DNA from: CAIZGX01 sp044371675
GTDB lineage: Bacteria > Bacteroidota > Bacteroidia > Flavobacteriales_D > Sanyastnellaceae
Length of the DNA: 20,206 nt
Assembly (NCBI GenBank): GCA_044371675.1
Contig: JBILTF010000039.1
Location: 1-20,206 of the forward strand
Reading direction: 5' to 3'
Shown here: one piece after another, positions 1-7,078 of the stretch
How the letters are laid out: the number at the start of each line of letters is the position of its first letter
Position numbering within the stretch: position 1 is the stretch's first letter
The notes under the pieces: model-generated
Database searches by the model: none
Told to the model about the DNA's origin: nothing
Seen by the model: only the letters and a program-made list of their open reading frames with translations
Translations under genes and position numbers: made by a program

Positions 1-885
1 TACGATCCATTCGATGTGGAGGCATACAAAGCAGGAAAGTTAGCACCTGTGTTTTTTGGTTCGGCCATGAATAATTTTGGTGTGCGTGAGTTGTTAGAGA
101 AATTTATTGAGATTGCTCCAACCCCTCGTTCACGCGAAACAGAGACGAGAGAAGTAGATCCAACCGAAGCGAAGTTCAGTGGATTCGTGTTCAAGATACA
201 CGCCAACATAGATCCGCGTCACCGCGATCGCATAGCTTTCTTACGTGTGTGCAGTGGAAAGTTTGAGCGAAATAAATTCTACAAGCATGTTCGTTTAGCG
301 AAAGAATTTAAATATCCGAATCCGGTTACGTTTATGGCTCAGGCCAAGTCAACCATTGACGAGGCTTATCCGGGCGATGTAGTAGGATTGTATGACACGG
401 GAAATTTCAAGATAGGCGATACGCTTACGGAAGGTGAGAACATGATGTTTAAGGGTATTCCTAGTTTCTCTCCAGAAATCTTTAAAGAGTTGGTGAATCG
501 CGATCCAATGAAGACGAAGCAACTGGATAAAGGAATTCGTCAGCTTACCGAAGAAGGCGTTGCTCAAGTATTCTTCCAAGAGCCAGGCTCACGTAAGATT
601 GTTGGAACTGTGGGTGAACTTCAATTTGAAGTAATTAAATACCGTTTGGAAAACGAATACGGAGCGAAATGTATTTTCGAACCAAAATCGTACTACAAAG
701 CTTGTTGGATAACAACAACAGATCCGGCCAAGCTTTCAGAGTTTTTGCGCATTAAGGGAAACAACATTGTGAAAGACAAGGAAGATCGAGATGTTTTCTT
801 GGCACCGAGTCAGTTTATGCTCGACATGGAAAAGCAGAACTATCCGGAGTTAAGTTTCCACTTCACTAGCGAACTAGACGCATAA
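1..885 (+). CDS. prfC: Peptide chain release factor 3 (RF3), 5'-truncated
   Basis: Translational GTPase that removes RF1/RF2 from the ribosome after peptide release. The reading frame is already open at base 1 (Y-D-P-F-D-V...), so the GTPase N-terminus lies outside the window; about 294 of an expected ~525-530 residues are visible. Recognisable RF3 stretches are FFGSAMNNFGVRELLEKF near the start of the visible part (end of the G domain), then ANIDPRHRDRIAFLRVCSG (domain II), FSPEIFKELVNRDPMKTKQL, KGIRQLTEEGVAQVFFQEPG and VGTVGELQFEVIKYRLENEY (domain III). This combination separates RF3 from EF-G. The GTG at 16 is just an internal Val codon. The gene ends in TAA directly against a strong hairpin terminator. 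Family identity is very secure. Confidence 0.96.
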   Translation, partial: YDPFDVEAYKAGKLAPVFFGSAMNNFGVRELLEKFIEIAPTPRSRETETREVDPTEAKFSGFVFKIHANIDPRHRDRIAFLRVCSGKFERNKFYKHVRLAKEFKYPNPVTFMAQAKSTIDEAYPGDVVGLYDTGNFKIGDTLTEGENMMFKGIPSFSPEIFKELVNRDPMKTKQLDKGIRQLTEEGVAQVFFQEPGSRKIVGTVGELQFEVIKYRLENEYGAKCIFEPKSYYKACWITTTDPAKLSEFLRIKGNNIVKDKEDRDVFLAPSQFMLDMEKQNYPELSFHFTSELDA

Positions 886-911
886 AAAAAAAGCCCCGAG
901 GGGCTTTTTAT
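884..911. terminator. Bidirectional intrinsic terminator between convergent prfC and lipoprotein genes
   Basis: A-run, GCCC stem, CGAG loop, GGGC stem, T-run: bases 888-892 (AAAAA) and 893-896 pair with 901-904 and 905-909 (TTTTT). The U-tract is present on both strands, so it can end prfC from the left and the 1122-913 gene from the right. It fills almost all of the 27-base gap between the two stop codons. Confidence 0.9.
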
Positions 912-912
912 C

Positions 913-1122
913 TTAGTGCGTTTTGCATTTCACCTTAGTGTGATCACCTTTCGTTTTCTTTACGCGTGAGTTCACAAAGCGTTGATTCTTTTTATTCTGC
1001 TTATTATGGGAAGAATAATTATACCCCTTCTGTGAACTAGAACAAGAGGTCTGTGTAGTCACGACAGTTGCCGTTCCGAGCAAGGCAAGAAGTAAATAGG
1101 AGAGTCTGAAATAGCGTTTCAT
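913..1122 (-). CDS. Small basic putative lipoprotein
   Basis: Unrecognised 69-residue protein. Residues 1-26 form a typical export signal: K-R at the N-terminus, then a Leu-rich core (YLLLALLG). Cys27 in T-Q-T-S-C-S-S-S is a plausible lipid-attachment Cys, though the lipobox is degenerate, as is common in Bacteroidota. The mature part, about 42 residues, is Lys/Arg/His/Asn-rich with almost no hydrophobic residues and ends K-C-K-T-H. It starts one base after the stop of the upstream esterase gene (TAA at 1126-1124, ATG at 1122), so it is almost certainly cotranscribed and possibly translationally coupled. No known domain is visible and no function is assigned. The signal sequence and the operon position argue that it is a real gene. 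Confidence 0.72.
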   Translation of the reverse strand: MKRYFRLSYLLLALLGTATVVTTQTSCSSSQKGYNYSSHNKQNKKNQRFVNSRVKKTKGDHTKVKCKTH

Positions 1123-1123
1123 T

Positions 1124-2356
1124 TTAGTGTTGAATAAGTACAGTTTTGTTCGTTTTTCCTTTCGACGTGGTTAGTCGGAATACATATAATCCGTTCGGAA
1201 GGTTTGAGACTTCCATGCGGTTTGTATTGAATTCAGTTTTTTCCATTTCGCCAGTCACGTTATAGACTTCAATTTGCTTCAAATCGTTGCTTGAGATAAA
1301 TACATTTGATGAAGCCGGATTGGGATATACCAAAAGGTCTTCTTCTTGAGCACTTAACTCTTCCGTTCCAACCGTTATTGTGCGGTAACTGCAATCAAGC
1401 GGAATAGAGCAAATATGATGTGTTAGGAAATTCGACATAATACTCATGGTTGTATCCAAGATTGCGGCATTGGTGCTATGCGGAACGTGATTTTGTCCTT
1501 CATAAATTTCGAAGCAATGTTCTAATCCAATTTGATTCATTTTTTCATTGATACTCGAACTTCCATCGACTTCAACAACAGGGGCTACGCCAAATGCAAA
1601 TTGCATAGCGGATCCATAAGGCACTGTTTGGTCATTCGTTCCATGAAACAACAAAGCAGGTTCGTCGCCAGCGTGGATCCACGCCGTGTCGCCAATTGCT
1701 CCGCAAATATTCACAATAGCTTTTACATCTGAAGGATATCCTGGATTTCCGCTGTCACCTTCTAACTCACCAGATAATCCTGGATTACTCGTATTTACAT
1801 AGGCTGGTAATTCAGCCATTTCATCTAAATAAGCCATGTGCAAAGCAATGTATCCGCCAGCGCTAGATCCTGCGATGTAAATTTCATTCGGGTCAATGTT
1901 GTACGGATTTCCATCTACAGCCACTGTCTTACGAAGAAAGCGCACTGCTGCTTTGCCATCTTGAACACCGCGCATTACAGCCTCGGTCATTGGGCCAGCC
2001 AAGTTCGCAGTAATGGTAACTCCAAGTCTGTATTCCATTGAAACGGCTACATACCCCATTTTAGCTAATCTCTCGCAAATAGGGACAACATCAGGCCCTG
2101 TCTTCGATCCTGAAAGGAAAAATCCGCCGTGGGCTACAATAACAGCGGCTCTGTTGGTTACGTTATCACCAACCGGCTCATATACATCACACAAAAGGAC
2201 TTGACTTGTCCCGTTGTTTTTCAAGTTTTCTCCGTAAGGAACATCTGAGGTCACCTGAACATCGCTAAAAATATAATTCAAATAACGGTTACCGTCGCAC
2301 TGCGCACTAGCATTTAAGAAAGAAATTAGAGAGACTACAAGTAATAATTTTTTCAT
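1124..2356 (-). CDS. Secreted alpha/beta-hydrolase (esterase/lipase-like) with T9SS C-terminal sorting domain
   Basis: 410 residues. Residues 1-19 are a Sec signal peptide ending N-A-S-A-Q. The catalytic domain (about 50-315) has HGG (76-78) for the oxyanion hole and the nucleophile elbow G-S-S-A-G (163-167, Ser165). Asp242 in HGTND and His290 in GQNH are the likely remaining triad residues. This order fits the carboxylesterase/hormone-sensitive-lipase-like alpha/beta hydrolases; the substrate cannot be read from sequence. Residues ~342-410 are a type A T9SS sorting domain: V-Y-P-N-P-A-S-S, then the later motifs IEVYNVTGE and NLPNGLYVFRL. The protein is therefore expected to be exported across the outer membrane and either released or surface-anchored. 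It is the first gene of a two-gene unit with the small lipoprotein. A near-consensus -7 box (AACATTTG on the minus strand, 2434-2427) lies about 70 bases upstream, unproven. Confidence 0.88.
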   Translation of the reverse strand: MKKLLLVVSLISFLNASAQCDGNRYLNYIFSDVQVTSDVPYGENLKNNGTSQVLLCDVYEPVGDNVTNRAAVIVAHGGFFLSGSKTGPDVVPICERLAKMGYVAVSMEYRLGVTITANLAGPMTEAVMRGVQDGKAAVRFLRKTVAVDGNPYNIDPNEIYIAGSSAGGYIALHMAYLDEMAELPAYVNTSNPGLSGELEGDSGNPGYPSDVKAIVNICGAIGDTAWIHAGDEPALLFHGTNDQTVPYGSAMQFAFGVAPVVEVDGSSSINEKMNQIGLEHCFEIYEGQNHVPHSTNAAILDTTMSIMSNFLTHHICSIPLDCSYRTITVGTEELSAQEEDLLVYPNPASSNVFISSNDLKQIEVYNVTGEMEKTEFNTNRMEVSNLPNGLYVFRLTTSKGKTNKTVLIQH

Positions 2357-2476
2357 GTTGAAGGTGTTAGGTAAAGCAATTTAACATTTATTCTTTTTGA
2401 ATCATCTAAAAAACATTATTCCCCTTCAAATGTTAATGATTTTTATAAGATTGAGCGGTATGTCTGTTGAAAGGAT

Positions 2477-2484
2477 TATTTTTG
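2477..2484 (+). promoter_or_regulatory. Bacteroidota-type -7 box upstream of ferredoxin-NADP reductase
   Basis: TATTTTTG is an exact match to TAnnTTTG and lies 15 bases before the ATG at 2500. An upstream TTG at 2451-2453 could be a weak -33 element. Its position inside the 5' extension starting with TTG at 2467 argues that translation starts at 2500, not 2467. Confidence 0.5.
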
Positions 2485-2499
2485 CTCGACTTCACACTT

Positions 2500-3507
2500 A
2501 TGATTGAAACTGATATCCTTATTATTGGTGCAGGCCCTTGTGGTTTGTTTACCGTTTTTGAAGCTGGACTTCTGAAATTACGTTGTCACTTGATCGATGC
2601 TCTGCCTCAGGCAGGCGGACAATTGACTGAAATTTATCCGAAGAAACCCATCTATGATATTCCTGGGTTCCCCGAAATTTTGGCTGGTGAACTGATAGAG
2701 AATTTAATGAAACAAGCCGAGCCGTTCAAGCCAGGATTTACCTTGGGAGAACGCGCTGAGTCTTTTGAAAAAACAGAAGACGGGATGTTCATTGTAACGA
2801 CTTCGCGCGGAACAAAACACAAGGCCCCAATTGTAGCAATTGCCGGTGGATTGGGGTGCTTCGAACCCCGTAAACCGCCTATTTCAAACATATCAGATTT
2901 TGAAGACAAGGGAATTGAATACATCGTTCGCGATCCAGAGTTCTATCGCGATAAGTCGGTAATAATAAGTGGAGGAGGAGACTCTGCATTAGACTGGGCT
3001 GTTTTCCTTGCCAATGGAGTCGCGAAAGAGGTAACTCTTGTGCATAGAAGTAAAAGTTTTCGCGGTCATCCAGACTCGGTACAAAAAGTACTAGACATGG
3101 CTGCTTCAGGAAAAATAAATCTTCACACAGATGCAGAAGTGGTTGAGGTTGCCGGAGACGCTGCTCTTCGCAACATTACCCTTCAACACAACGATGAAAC
3201 AAACACGGTGTTGAAAACAGATCATTGGTTGCCACTATTCGGATTAAGTCCGAAGTTAGGACCTTTGTCTGAGTGGGGATTGAACATTGACAAGAACAGC
3301 ATTGAAGTAAATACGTTGGATTACCAAACGAATGTCCCAGGGCTATATGCAATAGGTGATATCAATTCTTATCCAGGTAAATTGAAATTGATCTTGTGTG
3401 GTTTTCACGAAACCACGCTTATGGTTCAAAGTGCATTCAAACGCATTTATCCAGATAAGAATTATGTGTTGAAATACACAACAGTAAACGGTGTAAACGG
3501 ATTTTAA
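2500..3507 (+). CDS. Ferredoxin-NADP(+) reductase, type 2 (thioredoxin-reductase-like)
   Basis: Flavoprotein of 335 residues that moves electrons between NADPH and ferredoxin in the cytoplasm. FAD-binding GAGPCG is at 10-15, QAGGQLTEIYPKKPIYDIPG at 37-56, the NADP-binding Rossmann GGGDSA at 158-163, HRSKSFR at 182-188 (2'-phosphate contact region) and the second FAD motif YAIGD at 283-287. The redox-active CxxC of thioredoxin reductases is absent, which places it with the YumC-type ferredoxin reductases. I chose ATG 2500 because M-I-E-T-D-I-L-I-I-G-A-G is the usual N-terminus of this family and a promoter box lies inside the longer TTG-initiated version (2467). The next gene, a [2Fe-2S] ferredoxin two bases downstream, is the obvious partner. 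Confidence 0.93.
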   Translation: MIETDILIIGAGPCGLFTVFEAGLLKLRCHLIDALPQAGGQLTEIYPKKPIYDIPGFPEILAGELIENLMKQAEPFKPGFTLGERAESFEKTEDGMFIVTTSRGTKHKAPIVAIAGGLGCFEPRKPPISNISDFEDKGIEYIVRDPEFYRDKSVIISGGGDSALDWAVFLANGVAKEVTLVHRSKSFRGHPDSVQKVLDMAASGKINLHTDAEVVEVAGDAALRNITLQHNDETNTVLKTDHWLPLFGLSPKLGPLSEWGLNIDKNSIEVNTLDYQTNVPGLYAIGDINSYPGKLKLILCGFHETTLMVQSAFKRIYPDKNYVLKYTTVNGVNGF

Positions 3508-3509
3508 AT

Positions 3510-3836
3510 ATGGAGAATACAGTTCAAATTACAGTTGTCGATCGAGAAGATAAGGAGCACCTTTTGGACGCGCCTACCGACATGGGTATGAATATGATGG
3601 AGCTTTGCAAGTCATACGAATTACCTGTCGAAGGCACATGCGGAGGAATGGCCATGTGCGCGAGTTGTCACATGTATATTCTTTCAGAGCATGACTTAGG
3701 TGAAAGAAACGATGATGAAGAAGCCATGTTAGATCAAGCTTTTTTTGTGAAAGGAAATAGTAGACTCGGATGCCAGCTGCACATTGCAGCAAATTTTGAT
3801 GGTCTTAAAGTGAAATTGGCGGAAGTAGGGGGATAG
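3510..3836 (+). CDS. [2Fe-2S] ferredoxin, adrenodoxin/Isc type
   Basis: 108-residue soluble electron carrier. Cluster ligands are Cys44, Cys50, Cys53 and Cys88, spaced C-x5-C-x2-C-x34-C, in EGTCGGMAMCASC and SRLGCQL. The GTCGGxxxCxxC pattern is that of the adrenodoxin/putidaredoxin/Fdx class rather than plant-type ferredoxins. The ATG at 3510 follows the reductase stop by two bases, so both are one operon and probably one redox pair. No terminal acceptor (P450, oxygenase or Isc genes) is encoded in the window, so the downstream electron sink is unknown. Its stop (3834-3836) is only two bases from the stop of convergent aroQ, and no terminator hairpin fits between them. Confidence 0.93.
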   Translation: MENTVQITVVDREDKEHLLDAPTDMGMNMMELCKSYELPVEGTCGGMAMCASCHMYILSEHDLGERNDDEEAMLDQAFFVKGNSRLGCQLHIAANFDGLKVKLAEVGG

Positions 3837-3838
3837 AC

Positions 3839-4252
3839 CTAGCGGAGAAGTTGTTCAACGGCCAAGACGTATGAGTCGAAACCGAATCCAGAAATTGTCC
3901 CAAGGCAGTGTTTAGCAAGGAGCGATGTATGTCGCTCATTTTCTCTTGCCATAACATTACTTAAATGCACTTCAATTACTCGAGGTTTCACAGCGGCTAA
4001 TGCGTCAGCAATAGCAACACTCGTGTGCGTGTAACCACCAGCATTGAATACAATAGCGTCATATTTTTCAGAGTCCTGAATAGCATCAATGAGAACGCCT
4101 TCGTGATTGGATTGAAGATGTGAAAAAGTCACGCTAGGAAACTTTTCAACCAATGAGTTCAAGAGAGATTCTAAATTTCCTGAACCATAGATAGAAGGCT
4201 CACGCGTGCCGAGCAAATTCAAGTTGGAGCCGTTGAGAATGAGTATGCGCAT
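3839..4252 (-). CDS. aroQ: Type II 3-dehydroquinate dehydratase
   Basis: Shikimate-pathway enzyme converting 3-dehydroquinate to 3-dehydroshikimate; a homododecamer in the family. 137 residues from ATG 4252. Numbering from this ATG: N-terminal NGSNLNLLGTREPSIYG carries Arg17 and catalytic Tyr22. QSNHEGVLIDAI follows, then NAGGYTHTSVAIADAL (Asn70, His76), VIEVHLSN (His96) and an Arg at 107 in ENERH. All expected active-site positions are present. Small deviations are NGS for the usual NGP and NAGGY for NPGGY. A GTG at 4255 would add one Met, but the ATG at 4252 shares its A with the TGA stop of the upstream 912-residue gene (TGATG), so translation is probably coupled. Confidence 0.94.
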   Translation of the reverse strand: MRILILNGSNLNLLGTREPSIYGSGNLESLLNSLVEKFPSVTFSHLQSNHEGVLIDAIQDSEKYDAIVFNAGGYTHTSVAIADALAAVKPRVIEVHLSNVMARENERHTSLLAKHCLGTISGFGFDSYVLAVEQLLR

Positions 4253-6990
4253 CACTTACGAACGGTAGTGTCTAAGGTCCATTGGTCTTCCGTAATACTG
4301 ATGTCGTTCTTGAAGTAGTACGTACCCGTTTTAGAAATTACCTTTTGATAGGTATCTACCTTTGCTCCAACCTTCACCGTTCGTTCAATAACCTTTTGGC
4401 TCGGACGACTTGTCTCGTAGGATTTTTCCGTTACTCCTTCGGCCAATGATTCAGTGCCTGGTTTTGGATTTAGCAAAGATGGGTCCTTGGGTCCAGTAGG
4501 GTATTCCGGACGGATTTTAGAAGAATCGTTTTTAGTTTTTTCCGCTTTTTCTTTATCATCTATAATTTTCGTTACAAGTACATGGGCATTGGCATTTACC
4601 TCCATGCGCTGTTTTTCCAATAGGTTGGGACTGTCGTCATTTATTTCCTCTTGGAATGTTTTGCTTTTTTCAATCTCTTTACCATTGGTAATGATTCCCG
4701 ATTGTCCCGCTGTTTTCGTGCTTGCGTCTACTTCTGCGAAGTGCTCTTTCTCTGCCTTAAGGTCTGCTATTTCATTGGTAAGGTTTTCGTTCCCCTTAAC
4801 TACTAAATTAGAATTTACTTCTTTTTCGTCTTCTATACGATTACTATTTTTATTGCGCCCTCGCTTTGAACGTTCGGTGTATTCAGACGTTTGACTATTC
4901 CGCTCTTCATGGGTAGTATGAATTTCTCGTTCATTCTTTTTACGCTCTCTATCGTTTTTTGAAAATTCAGTAATTTGATTGATGTTCTCATCTGTGAATT
5001 CAGAAGCTTTTTCAATATCTCTTCTTTGGCGACGCGTGTAATTTTCTTTACGCGCATCTATATCATTTTTAGTGGAATCAATTGCCGTTTCATTGGCTGT
5101 TAAATAAGGCTCAGATTTACGCGTGATTTCTGTCAATTGATTTTGCTTAATGTCAATGTCAGCTCCTGCGTCCTCTATTTTTCTTCGATGGTTTGATCGG
5201 AAACCCGCTTGGCTGGTGCTGTCTTGGGATTTGTCTTGGAAGATGTCTAACATCTTCCTTTTTTCAGCTTTTTTTTGAGCGTCGCGGTAAAAATCATCAA
5301 CTGCTTTTTCTGCGTCTGCATCTACATCGCTCCTTCTATTTCTAGCGCGATCTCTTTTTTTGTTTTCTTCTTCCACTCGATTTGCCTCGGCTTCTTCGTT
5401 TTCACGAATACGAGCCAGTCGACTTTCTTCGGCATCTTTTTCTTTCTGGCGACGAATTTCCTCGAGTTCCTGTTCCTGCTTAATTCGTTTTTCTTTCCAG
5501 TCAATGTCGGCTAGGCTTTCTGTGCTGTGCAGTTCAAGAATAGCCGCATCTAGTGTTTCAATTTGTTTGGTCGGGTAACGCTCTCCAAATTTAATGTTCA
5601 GCGCAGCAATATATTTTGTTTTGGCAGCAGTCATTTTTTGCTCATCGGTGAGCGTGCTTTCTTCAAAAAGTTTATCTCCCTCTGCAATGAGTCGTTTGTA
5701 TTCTTTTAATAAAGGATCTTCAGTGGGAGTTGTATTGCGCACAGCGCTATTTGATGCTTCTAACGCTTTCTTAGCCTTGTCTATTTGTACAATTGGATAA
5801 TTCTCTTCCGGTTTAACATCGGAAGCACTTTCATACTTATCTATCGCTTCTTGATATTGTTTTTTCGAAAAAAAATCGTCAGCAGCTGCGATCAGAGCTT
5901 TGTAACGTCGTTCTATTTCTTCTTGTTTGGTTTTGTCATTTGCACTAGCGTCAAGTGCGGCTTGAGCCAGGTCTATTTGTTTTTTCGGATAGACCTCAGC
6001 TGATTTTAATTTCAAAGCTTCTTTGTAGGTGGGAATACAAGCGGCATAATTCTCTTCGTTGAACTCACCATCTGCCTGAGCGATCAGAGCTTTGTATTTT
6101 TTCTCTAAATCTAACCCATCTAATTTGCGCTGAATTTCTTCAAGTTGCGCAGTGGGGTATGGTTCATTTGGTTTTATTGAAAGTGCTTCGGTGTATTTAG
6201 CTTTTGCTGCTTCCCAAGATTGGTTTTTATACTGGCTGTCACCGTCTTTGATCAATTGAGCGTATCGTGCTTCATTGTTTTTGTTCGCCTGTTGCTCGCG
6301 AAATTTGCGTTCCGCTTCATCATATTTGTCTTTGGCTGGTTTGTCTGAAGGAAATAATCCCAACGCAGCTTTATACTTTGCCATGGCTTCTTCGAACTTT
6401 GTTGCAGCGATGCGATCATCTCCTTCCAACATTAGCTTTTCGTAATCCTTTCTAATCTTATCTCCGTTCTTTGCTAAGTCTGCTAATCGTTTGAATTCAG
6501 CATCAATCTTCTTGTTCATTTCGGCTGTATAGTCGAAATCGAATGTCACATAATTCGTTTGAGAATTGAATGCGGCTTTCCCCATTGGTTCCTTTAAAAT
6601 ATCTGTGTTGAAGCCGTCGACATATTTGAAAAGAGAAGATTCAAATTCCATTAAGAATCCACCAGCACGATCTTCCGCAGGAATATTTCGAGTGTCTACT
6701 CGAATTATCTTGGTAACATAATTTGCGCGTGAGAATTTTAAATCGTAGGAATATCCAAGAGGTAAGGTGAAATCGAATTTACCCGATGTGCCGGCCTCAA
6801 ATACTTTTTCTTGAGCGCCATTTTTAAATACAATAATTTGAACGCCATCCAACTTCTTGTCAGAGTCTTTGTCAATGATAGCCCCTTGGCTTTTAATTCG
6901 AATCTCTTCGTTTTGTCCTACTGCAGAATAACTCGACACAAGAAGACCGAGGAAGGATGCCCAAAGTATGATTACACGAATAGCATTCAT
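4252..6990 (-). CDS. Large exported protein: beta domain, five TPR-like repeats, charged linker, conserved C-terminal domain; role unknown
   Basis: 912 residues. The N-terminal signal region (about 1-26, ending A-V-G-Q) indicates export. Residues ~30-120 look like a carboxypeptidase-regulatory/CNA-B-like beta domain (GAIIDKDSDKKLDGVQIIV, GTSGKFDFTLPLGYSYDL). Five TPR-like units of about 48-60 residues follow, near 183-229, 243-290, 299-347, 363-411 and 431-484. Each has Y-x-x-L-I-x-x-(G/A)-D, then a Y/F-x-x-A-x-x-x-Y-x-x-A helix pair, and most end in the signature Y-P-x-x-Q-(I/L). Residues ~495-590 are a Glu/Lys/Arg-rich coiled-coil-like stretch, and ~590-865 is polar low-complexity. The last ~45 residues (VIERTVKVG..., TYYFKNDISITEDQW) look like a folded tail. 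I recognise this architecture from Bacteroidota envelope proteins but cannot name a function. It is cotranscribed with aroQ. Confidence 0.82.
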   Translation of the reverse strand: MNAIRVIILWASFLGLLVSSYSAVGQNEEIRIKSQGAIIDKDSDKKLDGVQIIVFKNGAQEKVFEAGTSGKFDFTLPLGYSYDLKFSRANYVTKIIRVDTRNIPAEDRAGGFLMEFESSLFKYVDGFNTDILKEPMGKAAFNSQTNYVTFDFDYTAEMNKKIDAEFKRLADLAKNGDKIRKDYEKLMLEGDDRIAATKFEEAMAKYKAALGLFPSDKPAKDKYDEAERKFREQQANKNNEARYAQLIKDGDSQYKNQSWEAAKAKYTEALSIKPNEPYPTAQLEEIQRKLDGLDLEKKYKALIAQADGEFNEENYAACIPTYKEALKLKSAEVYPKKQIDLAQAALDASANDKTKQEEIERRYKALIAAADDFFSKKQYQEAIDKYESASDVKPEENYPIVQIDKAKKALEASNSAVRNTTPTEDPLLKEYKRLIAEGDKLFEESTLTDEQKMTAAKTKYIAALNIKFGERYPTKQIETLDAAILELHSTESLADIDWKEKRIKQEQELEEIRRQKEKDAEESRLARIRENEEAEANRVEEENKKRDRARNRRSDVDADAEKAVDDFYRDAQKKAEKRKMLDIFQDKSQDSTSQAGFRSNHRRKIEDAGADIDIKQNQLTEITRKSEPYLTANETAIDSTKNDIDARKENYTRRQRRDIEKASEFTDENINQITEFSKNDRERKKNEREIHTTHEERNSQTSEYTERSKRGRNKNSNRIEDEKEVNSNLVVKGNENLTNEIADLKAEKEHFAEVDASTKTAGQSGIITNGKEIEKSKTFQEEINDDSPNLLEKQRMEVNANAHVLVTKIIDDKEKAEKTKNDSSKIRPEYPTGPKDPSLLNPKPGTESLAEGVTEKSYETSRPSQKVIERTVKVGAKVDTYQKVISKTGTYYFKNDISITEDQWTLDTTVRK

Positions 6991-7048
6991 AAATAAAAAG
7001 ATAAGATTCCTAAATCACACGTAAAGATAATCCGAAATGCAATGATTT

Positions 7049-7078
7049 GAAAGAAAAATAACTCCCCGAAGGGAGTTA
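7049..7078 (-). terminator. Intrinsic terminator with UUCG loop ending the three-gene exported operon
   Basis: Read on the minus strand: TAACTCCC stem, TTCG loop, GGGAGTTA stem, then TTTTTCTTTC. The eight-base stem is perfect (7059-7066 with 7071-7078). Its first arm begins with the TAA stop codon of the 7954-7076 gene, so termination is immediate. Confidence 0.9.

Noticed and set aside
2467..2499. TTG start that would extend the ferredoxin reductase by 11 residues
   Set aside because: The extension covers an exact -7 promoter box, and the family N-terminus fits ATG 2500.
4454..4894. Plus-strand 146-codon open frame rich in Phe, Ser and Leu
   Set aside because: Shadow of the low-complexity Lys/Glu-rich region of the 912-residue protein; its composition is explained by the opposite strand.
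5275..5578. Overlapping plus-strand frames that look like membrane proteins (Phe-rich)
   Set aside because: Antisense of the Lys-rich coiled-coil segment; AAA/AAG codons read as TTT/CTT, giving false hydrophobic stretches.
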